Assembly: GCA_964349045.1 (NCBI GenBank)
Contig: CAYGFI010000032.1
Span: 1-36,211, forward strand
From: JACJXF01 sp964349045
GTDB taxonomy: Bacteria; Bacteroidota; Bacteroidia; Bacteroidales; GCA-2748055
Length of the DNA: 36,211 nucleotides
Reading direction: 5' to 3'
Both the position numbers and the translations under genes were made by a program. This document shows positions 8,171-15,102 of the stretch, piece by piece (the stretch's first letter is position 1; every line of letters begins with the position of its first letter). The notes under the pieces were generated by a model that was not told the origin of the DNA, did no database searches, and was given only the letters and a program-made list of their open reading frames with translations.

Positions 8171-8467
8171 ATGACAACAAAAGATCACATACTAAATACG
8201 ATTAGGACTCATAAATCTGAATTCTTAAGATACGGGATTCATAATATTGGATTATTTGGCTCGTATGTGAGAGGCGAACAATCTGACAATAGTGATATCG
8301 ATATTTTAATTGATTTTGAACCTGAGAAAGAGAGCTTTGATAATTATATGGCAGTATATGACTTATTTGAGAAACTGTTTAAAGATGAAAAAGTTGAGAT
8401 TGTGACGAAAAATGGATTAAGTCCCTATATTGGACCAAAGATCTTAAAAGAAGTAATGTATGTCTAA
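8171..8467 (+). CDS. mntA: MntA-type minimal nucleotidyltransferase antitoxin
   Basis: 98 residues, the usual size for MNT antitoxins. The diagnostic GSX10DXD motif is complete: G30-S31, then D42 and D44 in SDIDIL. In characterised MntA-HepT pairs the MNT protein transfers AMP to a tyrosine of the HEPN toxin and silences it. The frame is open back to 8054, but ATG 8171 gives the standard length and sits just after a -7 box. The gene overlaps hepT by 8 bp, the usual coupled arrangement. It is the first gene of module 2. Confidence 0.88.
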   Translation: MTTKDHILNTIRTHKSEFLRYGIHNIGLFGSYVRGEQSDNSDIDILIDFEPEKESFDNYMAVYDLFEKLFKDEKVEIVTKNGLSPYIGPKILKEVMYV

Positions 8468-8816
8468 AGAGCCATTAGAGTATTTAAGACACATTCGAGA
8501 TGAGTGTTTATATATATTGTCTGTTACTGAAAATGATTTCACAAAAGACAACTTAATACATGATGAGACTATAAAAAGAGCAATTGTAAGGAGTCTTGAG
8601 ATTATTGGTGAAGCGACAAAGAAAATACCGGCGGATTTTAAAATTAAATGGGATTCCATCAATTGGAAAAATATGGCAGGTATGAGAGACAGGTTGATTC
8701 ATGATTATATGGGGATTAATTACTCTATTGTTTGGGACGTTATTAAAAACAAGATTCCCGAATTGAATAGTCAGATTCAAGAAGTGATTGAAAAGGATAA
8801 AAACTGCCGGCAATAA
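8460..8816 (+). CDS. hepT: HepT-type HEPN toxin (DUF86 RNase)
   Basis: 118 residues, all-helical HEPN/DUF86 type. The RX4HXY motif is intact: R76, H81 and Y83 in MRDRLIHDY. R and H are the RNase residues, and the Tyr is the AMPylation target in studied homologues. The toxin therefore looks active and held by MntA. The last coding bases and the stop codon lie in the right boundary repeat and the start of element copy B, so the coding region runs right up to the module border. Confidence 0.88.
   Translation: MSKEPLEYLRHIRDECLYILSVTENDFTKDNLIHDETIKRAIVRSLEIIGEATKKIPADFKIKWDSINWKNMAGMRDRLIHDYMGINYSIVWDVIKNKIPELNSQIQEVIEKDKNCRQ
8805..8813 (+). repeat. Private inverted repeat of module 2, right arm
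   Basis: TGCCGGCAA, preceded by C, is a 9-bp perfect reverse complement of 8099-8107. It overlaps the last codons of hepT. TAAATAG and the shared GAACTCTGAGCGG follow. Confidence 0.55.
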
Positions 8817-9352
8817 ATAGAACTCTGAGCGGTCTGCAATGCCTGTCCAGATTTATCGGGAACCAAGCGATAAGTCGGCGCTTCGGCAGTGCTCAGCAAA
8901 TATGTTGGACTATACTTCGAAAATGCTCAGTGTACCGCACCCGCCGGTCTCAGGGGTTGGATTACTGAGTTTACCGAAGTATGCACTTATTGAAGGTTTT
9001 TTATGTTTTTTGAAATAAATGACTTAAATGTTCTTGTTAGAGGGAAAAGAAAAAGTATTGGGTGAAGCAGGGCTTATGTTTACCGGTTATAAACTTAAGC
9101 CGGTGTATTGCAATCCCCGGAGCAGAAAAACTCATTAAAGCGCTGAGAAAGCGCTGTTTGCTCTTTAATTTGGTACAAAAAAGGCTGATTTTAACACCGG
9201 ATTTTGAATTATTATTTCTGCCGGTAAAAATAGCATCTTAAGTATTTTAAAATTTTTATGCTCTTATATCATATGCAACTCAATTTAAGATGGTATATTT
9301 ATTTGAGAAATGGGTTTTTACACAACTTGTCCCGCTCTGCGGGAGACTCGCG
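8814..9352 (+). repeat. Inter-module repeat element, copy B (about 540 bp)
   Basis: Same left and right parts as copy A but with most of the middle deleted. The palindromic part is best preserved here: outer arms ACTTCG/CGAAGT and inner arms CTCAGT/ACTGAG around 8916-8980. After the shared TTTTTACACAA end it has an extra short GC palindrome (GTCCCGCTC...CGGGAG) before the GTT boundary at 9352. Confidence 0.65.
9031..9241 (+). pseudogene. IS1182-like transposase, C-terminal remnant (copy B)
   Basis: LLEGKEKVLGEAGLMFTGY is followed by a one-base insertion relative to copy A that shifts the frame. Correcting it restores a reading parallel to copy A down to the KIAS stop. It is therefore a shorter, frameshifted relative of the remnant at 7735-8006. 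Confidence 0.5.
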
Positions 9353-9361
9353 TTAGCAAAA
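9353..9361 (+). repeat. Private inverted repeat of module 3, left arm
   Basis: TTAGCAAAA, preceded by G and followed by A, is the reverse complement of 10393-10401. Unlike the other two pairs this arm is not itself a palindrome, so the pair is a true inverted repeat. Confidence 0.6.
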
Positions 9362-9396
9362 ATGTTAAAAACGACTCAGCAACATAGAAAAATCAG

Positions 9397-9488
9397 ATGA
9401 AACCCACATGATTCGAGAACCGAGCTTGCGAGCTCAGCGAAGCTAAACACATACACAAATGTATAAAAGCTCTTAATGTGGGTTCCAT
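9397..9488. repeat. Inverted pair of AACCCACAT motifs in the SDR leader
   Basis: 9397-9409 and 9476-9488 match as inverted repeats at 12 of 13 positions, with a GAGCT/AGCTC hairpin between them. The right arm ends 29 bp before the dehydrogenase start. The same motif occurs as an inverted pair before the GH97 gene (17253-17332). Confidence 0.45.
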
Positions 9489-9517
9489 TCGACCACTGAA
9501 AATAAATTTTTATACGG

Positions 9518-10387
9518 ATGAAAATGGATAATAAAATTTGTTTTATAACTGGAGCTAATTCTGGAATTGGAAAAGCTGCTGCAATTCAATTAGCTCAATT
9601 AGGATTTTATATTTTGATAGGTTCCAGGAATAAGGAACGAGGATTATTTGCTGCAACTGAGATTAGAGATAAATCTAAATCGGATTTAGTCGAAATTATT
9701 GAAATTGATATGTCTTTAAAAGAATCAATTATAAAAGCAACAAAGCAGATTAAAGATAGATTTAAGAAACTTGATGTGTTAATCCATAACGCTGCTGATT
9801 TTGACCTTTCAAGAAAAAAATCAATTCTAACAAAAGAAGGAATTGAGACGATATGGGCGACAAATCATGTCGGACCAATTTTTTTGACAAACCAGCTAAT
9901 GGATTTAATTAGAAAGAGTGAACAGGGTAGAATTATTACAGTTGCTTCACAAGGACTTATGTTGCATCCAAGATTAACTATTGATTTGAAAGACCCTGAA
10001 TATAAAACAAGAAATTTTAGCGTTTCAAAGGCGTATTATCAATCAAAATTGGCTCAGGTGATGTACACTTATTGGTTGGCAGAAAAGCTTACAGGCAGTT
10101 TAATAACAGTTAATTGTATTAGAGTGACTAACGTGAAAATTGACATTAAGCGATATCCAAATTTATCTGGATTAATGAAGTTTATGTATTCAATAAAGAG
10201 TAAATTCTCTATTTCGCCTAATGAAATGGCAGAAACTTATACCTATTTGGCAACATCATCCGATTTGAACAGGACAACAGGAAAATATTTTAATGAAAAA
10301 AATAAGATTGTTGATTCATCAGCATATAGCAAGAATGAAAAGAATATTGAGGAATTAATGAATCTGACAATGAAATATATTGAATAA
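9518..10387 (+). CDS. Short-chain dehydrogenase/reductase (module 3 cargo)
   Basis: 289 residues of classical SDR type: cofactor motif TGANSGIG (11-18), NAA (91-93), catalytic Ser144 in VASQ, and YxxxK as Y173-K177. The N-terminal Rossmann pattern and the TNHVGP segment (115-120) resemble the retinol-dehydrogenase/WW-oxidoreductase-like branch. It is cytoplasmic, with no signal peptide. Substrate unknown. The sequence is AT-rich like the other module cargo. A 165-bp leader with an inverted motif pair precedes it, and the right boundary repeat begins 5 bp after its stop. Confidence 0.85.
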   Translation: MKMDNKICFITGANSGIGKAAAIQLAQLGFYILIGSRNKERGLFAATEIRDKSKSDLVEIIEIDMSLKESIIKATKQIKDRFKKLDVLIHNAADFDLSRKKSILTKEGIETIWATNHVGPIFLTNQLMDLIRKSEQGRIITVASQGLMLHPRLTIDLKDPEYKTRNFSVSKAYYQSKLAQVMYTYWLAEKLTGSLITVNCIRVTNVKIDIKRYPNLSGLMKFMYSIKSKFSISPNEMAETYTYLATSSDLNRTTGKYFNEKNKIVDSSAYSKNEKNIEELMNLTMKYIE

Positions 10388-10392
10388 AACAC

Positions 10393-10401
10393 TTTTGCTA
10401 A
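10393..10401 (+). repeat. Private inverted repeat of module 3, right arm
   Basis: TTTTGCTAA, preceded by C, is a 9-bp perfect reverse complement of 9353-9361. It is followed by TAAATAG and the shared GACTCTGAGCGG. Confidence 0.6.
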
Positions 10402-10560
10402 TAAATAGGACTCTGAGCGGTCTGCAATGCCTGTCCCGATTTATCGGGAACCCAGCGATGAGTCCATGTTGAACTAAACTCGTCGGATTAAATGCTATGC
10501 TCTTAGCGACGGTTTTTAAGGGTTTTTGTTATAAACAGATAAGCCGTTCTTTGACGTATT
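10402..10560 (+). repeat. Inter-module repeat element, copy C (truncated)
   Basis: Shares its left part with copies A and B, including a clean TCCCGAT-TT-ATCGGGA hairpin. It also shares with copy A the stretch ending TTTGACGTATT. It lacks the palindromic core and the transposase tail, and breaks off where an IS21-like end begins. Confidence 0.6.
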
Positions 10561-10606
10561 GTATTCCGGACAAAGTGATTCCCCATTCCGGATAATTGAC
10601 CCCCTG
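10561..10606. mobile_element. Possible IS21-family end remnant
   Basis: Two imperfect repeats, ATTCCGGACAAAGTGATTCC and then ATTCCGGATAATTGACCCC, stand in tandem. Multiple ATTCCGG-type repeats are typical of IS21-family termini. No istA or istB was seen. It coincides with the break in element copy C, so an insertion probably truncated that copy. The rest of the gap to 11092 (about 490 bp) shows no convincing gene or structure. Confidence 0.35.
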
Positions 10607-11091
10607 ATGAAGTCAACCACCCCGAAGGGCAATCTTAGAACGGTATGCAATGAACGATTTAAAAAAACAAATTTACTCTTTTTTCTTTTTTCACATGGAT
10701 TCTCCCGATAATTCTATCCGATGTGATGTATGAACAAGCCTATACTAAACAAGGCATTGTGGGTTTGGGCGAATATGTATATTATGGGATTTACACCCAC
10801 CTGACTTTCTTTAATTCAAAGAACTTCACTATTTTTACCAATCAACGCGCACATATACAATAACCATAATTGCCCGGTGCCTGGGTTATATAATAGGGAG
10901 TGTGTATTTAACTGGCTTTGTTTCAGGCTTACAGCAACCGGTACCTGATTCAGGTAACTATAGAGTTATAAGCAAACAGGGTATGTCAATATTATAGTGA
11001 GGTTGTAAGTATTTTAAAACTCACAAAATCCAAAATACAGACCCCTGTGCTGATTTGAATTTTAGTAATAATCTTTTCCTTTAGCAGGCAG

Positions 11092-11127
11092 TTTGATAAG
11101 TGATCAATTATCCCGAAATTAGCTTTG
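11092..11127 (+). promoter_or_regulatory. Putative -33/-7 promoter before the CotH gene
   Basis: TTTG at 11092-11095 and an exact TAnnTTTG box (TAGCTTTG) at 11120-11127, with a 24-bp spacer, slightly long. The box ends 1 bp before the ATG at 11129, so transcription would begin past that ATG. Either the promoter is spurious or the true start is downstream or non-ATG. Confidence 0.3.
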
Positions 11128-11128
11128 G

Positions 11129-14100
11129 ATGAATATATCAGGAACTTTAAAGTATGTCTTCCTGTTGCAGGTTTCCACTCATAGCTTGCCGGAGCGCCTG
11201 TATTCCCAGGTATTGATCAATGAAATAATGGCTTCAAACGCCACTTCACTAACTGATAAAGATTACCACAGTTATTGCGACTGGATTGAACTGTATAACA
11301 ATACAGAGAGCGCTGTTGACCTGGGAGGATATTTTCTTTCTGATGACCCGGCCAATCCTTCCAGGTGGCAATTTAAAGCAGGTTCAGTGATCGCTGCCCG
11401 CGCATATTTACTTGTTTACGCTGATGGTACCGGTAACGGACTGCACACGAATTTTAAACTTTCAAAAGACGGAGAGCAGCTTTTTTTGTTAAATAAACAG
11501 ATGGCTGTGGTGGATAAATTCATTTTTCCCTATCAACTAACCGACATTTCCTATGGGAGGAAGAGAAATGAGCTTCAGGTTTTTGGATATTTTGAAATTC
11601 CAACACCGGGAAAAATAAACGATGATGAAGTTGTGATGGGCATTTCACCGGTACCTGACTTCTCAGTGAGAGGAGGATTCCATACAGGGTCCCAAACCAT
11701 CGAAATCTCAGTTTCAAGCAAGGACGCGGACATCTTTTATACTCTTGACGGGACCGAGCCGACAACAGGTTCAATACTTTATACAGATCCGGTTATTTTA
11801 ACAGAAACATCCGTTATAAGAGCAAAATCATTCGAGAATGGTTTTCTGCCCGGACTCACAATCACCCAATCGTATTTTATTGATGAGCCAATGAACCTGC
11901 CGGTGATCTCCCTGGTGACTGATCCGGATCATTTTTTTAGCGACGAAACCGGTATTTATGTGGAAGGAACAGCCGGTGTTGCCGGTTATTGCACCAGCGT
12001 GCCGCATAATGTAAACCGGGACTGGGAAAGACCCGTGAATATAGAACTCTTTGAAAAAGATGGCACGACAGGACTGAACCAGGTTGCCGGTGTGAAGATT
12101 TTTGGAGGATGTTCAAGAGTGCGTTACCCGATCAAATCCCTCGCCTTTTATGCAAGAAAAGAGTATGAAACCTCATCGTTCAGCTATCAATTGTTCCCTG
12201 ATAAACCCTCCAGGGAATATGAAACTTTTATCCTGCGAACCTCTGCTGATGATCAGCCATTCACGCTGTTCAAGGATGCCCTTACCCAGATGGTGGTAAA
12301 AGATGTGATCGACATTGATGTTCAGGCTTACCGTCCGGTTGTGCTTTATATAAACGGGGAGTACTGGGGAATTCACAATATGAGGGAGAAGATCAATGAA
12401 CATTACGCCAACGATAATTATGGTGTGAATGCCGATTCGGTTGATGTGCTGAGAAGAAATCCTGTAAATTCCTGGGACATTGTTCATGGAAGTGCAGCTC
12501 ATTATAATTCCATGATAGACTACCTGCATAATAACGATATTACGATGTCATCCCATTATGATTATATCAGTAGTCAGATGGATATCGATGAATACATAAA
12601 TTACCAGATCACGCAAATTTTTTTCGGGGGAAGGGACTGGCCGGGAAATAACATCAAGTTCTGGAGGAGCAGAGAGAAACCATATGACCGGTGGCGCTGG
12701 GTTTTGTACGACCTTGACCATACGTTTACGGAGTACTTTTCTGACATAATGGATGAAGCAACCGAGGTGGATTGTGGTTGTACCTGGCCCAATCCACCAT
12801 GGTCCACTTACCTCTTCAGGAGAATGCTGGAGAATAAATCCTTCAGGGATGTTTTTATTCAACGGTTCTTCCTCTTCTCAGAAAGTTATTTCTCACGCGA
12901 ACGAATCCACGGTATCATCAACGAAATGCAGGCAGTAATTGCACCTGAAATCCCCCGGCATATTGAACGCTGGGGTGGACAAAAAACAAATCTGCCCGAC
13001 AATACCTGGGTATCCCCGATTTTTTCCTCTGTGGCACAATGGGAAGAGAACGTACAACGAATGCGCGATTTTACCGATACCCGTCATGAAATGGCAAAAA
13101 AACATGTCATGGACTATTTTGGAATATCCGGACTTACCGGATTTAATGCATTCGTGGAACCTGCAAATCAGGGAAGTATCGTGGTTGGAAATACTGTGAT
13201 CACCAGTACCGAAGTTTCAACTGATATTTTACGTGGTGAACCATTGGAAGTAAGTTGCTTACCTGAAACCGGGTATGCTTTATCTCACTGGGAGGTGAGG
13301 TTAAAGCAGGAGAATGACAGCGTCCTGATCGGACGGGGAGATGCCTGGAGATATCTGGAATCGTGGGAAACCCCGGCATATAACTGGATGTCGTTAAATT
13401 ACGATGATGAGTTCTGGAACACAGGGAATGCGGAATTCGGGTATGGGGATGGCGATGAGGCAACAGTTATAGGATATGGGGGCGACAGCCAGAACAAGAT
13501 GATTACGGCCTGGTTCAGGAAGAAGTTTTTTATTGAGAACGTAACTGTTTTCACAAGGTTCACATTACATCTTCTGAGGGATGATGCAGCCCGTGTGTAC
13601 CTCAACGGGAAAGAGGTGATCAGGGATAATCTGGATAGGTGGTGGGTGGGAAATTCTTCAATAGCCCTTGAGAATGTCAGTGACTCAGAAGAAACCTATT
13701 TTCATACGTATCAAATCAACCCGGCGCTTTTCATCGGGGGAGAGAATATAATCGCCGTGGAGATCCATCAGTCAGCAGCCACCAGTTCCGATTTGAGTTT
13801 TGATATGGACCTTATCGCCACCTACTTAAAAGACGGTTCTTCTAAAACTTCCAGTGAAAACAAACTGTGGCTCAATCTGACCGATCATACCTCACTAACT
13901 GTTTATCTTGTTCCAAATACCAATTTAGTTGAAATGATATTTATCAATGAAGTGATGGCTAAAAACAGTTCAGGTTATACCGATGAGCATGGAGATTTTG
14001 AGGATTGGATTGAACTCTACAATGGTGGAAGTTCCCCGGTTGATCTGGCCGGTCTGTACCTCTCCGATACATTACCGGCCCTGAAGGCATGGCAGATTCC

Positions 14101-14668
14101 TTCAGGTTATCCCGAAATAACAACCATTTTACCAGGTGGTTATTTGGTTTTTGTTGCCGACAATGAAACATCAGAGGGGTTGATGCATGCCGGTTTCAAA
14201 TTAGATAAAGATGGAGATGAGATTGCATTGCTCCAGGCTGTGGGAGAAGAATTTGTTTTGATAGATCACCTGCAGTTTGGTCAGCAATATGAAAATGTTT
14301 CCTGGGGACGGTATCCGGATGGTTCAGCGACCCTTGAGTATATGCCTCTTAGCACACCCCTGGCTGCCAACTTTTTGGAACCGGTTGGTATAACTTCCAA
14401 AACTCAGCCATTGACTGAAGAAGACGTCAGTATTTACCCCGTTCCCACAGACGGACGTCTGTTTGTCAAATTCAATAATCCTGCCCGGACAGGAAATATG
14501 CACGTGCAGATCAATATCTATTCCGGTACAGGCAGACTGATATCCATGACCCAACATCATACTTCTGAATTAATAGAATTATCTCTTATAAACCAACCTG
14601 AAGGACTGTACCTCCTAAGGATTACTATTGATGATAAAGTTTATGACAGGAGGATTGTGGTTTACTAA
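11129..14668 (+). CDS. T9SS-exported CotH-kinase/lamin-tail protein
   Basis: 1179 residues. Domains in order: lamin-tail domain (about 28-165, INEIMASN...DWIELYN), chitobiase C-terminal-like beta domain (about 175-252, YTLDGTEPTT), CotH-type domain (about 255-650, with the DxD-type VLYDLDHTF around D528/D530), a galactose-binding-like sandwich (about 735-850, DDAARVYLNGKEV), a second lamin-tail domain (about 930-1090) and a T9SS type A tail (about 1105-1179, YPVPTDGRLFV). CotH domains are protein-kinase-like; some phosphorylate spore-coat proteins, but roles in Bacteroidota are unknown. The N-terminus is a weak signal peptide, and a promoter-like box overlaps the start region, so the start is uncertain. 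Confidence 0.8.
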   Translation: MNISGTLKYVFLLQVSTHSLPERLYSQVLINEIMASNATSLTDKDYHSYCDWIELYNNTESAVDLGGYFLSDDPANPSRWQFKAGSVIAARAYLLVYADGTGNGLHTNFKLSKDGEQLFLLNKQMAVVDKFIFPYQLTDISYGRKRNELQVFGYFEIPTPGKINDDEVVMGISPVPDFSVRGGFHTGSQTIEISVSSKDADIFYTLDGTEPTTGSILYTDPVILTETSVIRAKSFENGFLPGLTITQSYFIDEPMNLPVISLVTDPDHFFSDETGIYVEGTAGVAGYCTSVPHNVNRDWERPVNIELFEKDGTTGLNQVAGVKIFGGCSRVRYPIKSLAFYARKEYETSSFSYQLFPDKPSREYETFILRTSADDQPFTLFKDALTQMVVKDVIDIDVQAYRPVVLYINGEYWGIHNMREKINEHYANDNYGVNADSVDVLRRNPVNSWDIVHGSAAHYNSMIDYLHNNDITMSSHYDYISSQMDIDEYINYQITQIFFGGRDWPGNNIKFWRSREKPYDRWRWVLYDLDHTFTEYFSDIMDEATEVDCGCTWPNPPWSTYLFRRMLENKSFRDVFIQRFFLFSESYFSRERIHGIINEMQAVIAPEIPRHIERWGGQKTNLPDNTWVSPIFSSVAQWEENVQRMRDFTDTRHEMAKKHVMDYFGISGLTGFNAFVEPANQGSIVVGNTVITSTEVSTDILRGEPLEVSCLPETGYALSHWEVRLKQENDSVLIGRGDAWRYLESWETPAYNWMSLNYDDEFWNTGNAEFGYGDGDEATVIGYGGDSQNKMITAWFRKKFFIENVTVFTRFTLHLLRDDAARVYLNGKEVIRDNLDRWWVGNSSIALENVSDSEETYFHTYQINPALFIGGENIIAVEIHQSAATSSDLSFDMDLIATYLKDGSSKTSSENKLWLNLTDHTSLTVYLVPNTNLVEMIFINEVMAKNSSGYTDEHGDFEDWIELYNGGSSPVDLAGLYLSDTLPALKAWQIPSGYPEITTILPGGYLVFVADNETSEGLMHAGFKLDKDGDEIALLQAVGEEFVLIDHLQFGQQYENVSWGRYPDGSATLEYMPLSTPLAANFLEPVGITSKTQPLTEEDVSIYPVPTDGRLFVKFNNPARTGNMHVQINIYSGTGRLISMTQHHTSELIELSLINQPEGLYLLRITIDDKVYDRRIVVY

Positions 14669-14742
14669 GAAACTTGCACGACTCGCGTCAGGCCATATAT
14701 AAATTATTATGTCAAATACCAGATAATTAAACCGAAGGAAAA

Positions 14743-15102
14743 ATGAAATTTATTGCTAAACTAATTATTATCACTTTATTCATAGTTCCATTATCCTGTA
14801 ATGGAACAAAAAACAGGACTAATAATTCACCTTCAGGTATTTCAGATACATCTGATAATAGCCTGTTTTCGGAGAATATTACAGAGGATAAGTATATTAA
14901 AGGACTAAAAGATAAATATGGCTGGGATAATAAGGATATCTGGGGACAAGGAATAATAAGTAATAATAATAGAAATGAGTCAGAGCGATTGAATTTTCCT
15001 GATCAGGAGATAAATGTTTATAATGAACCCTACGGAAAAATTATTGGGAAGATCATTAAGCCGGATAATAAGGAGTATTACAATTTATATTTTGAAACAT
15101 GA
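14743..15102 (+). CDS. Small lipoprotein, possibly C-terminally truncated
   Basis: 119 residues with lipobox PLSC and Cys19, followed by a low-complexity Asn/Ser linker. The end (EINVYNEPYGKIIGKII) looks like the first strands of a bacterial SH3-like or similar beta domain that stops abruptly. The stop codon overlaps the next gene's ATG in an ATGA (4-bp overlap), implying translational coupling with the acetyltransferase/deacetylase fusion. Function unknown; envelope-anchored. Confidence 0.55.
   Translation: MKFIAKLIIITLFIVPLSCNGTKNRTNNSPSGISDTSDNSLFSENITEDKYIKGLKDKYGWDNKDIWGQGIISNNNRNESERLNFPDQEINVYNEPYGKIIGKIIKPDNKEYYNLYFET

Noticed and set aside
6309..10560. Canonical integron attC array
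   Set aside because: The boundary cores are GTTGTGC, GTTGCCG and GTTAGCA, not GTTRRRY; the 3' arms end in AAA or AAT rather than AAC; the elements are hundreds of bp long; no integron integrase is in the window. Kept only as the closest analogy.
10546..10824. GTTCTTTG (10546) and CAAAGAAC (10817) as a fourth, gene-less module boundary pair
   Set aside because: The left part lies within sequence shared by element copies A and C rather than at an element end, no element follows the right part, and the C-N7'-AA format is not met. Probably chance.
12173..12529. Minus-strand open frames inside the CotH gene (also 12548-12862, 13200-13463)
   Set aside because: Antisense shadows of a well-supported 1179-residue protein with recognisable domains.
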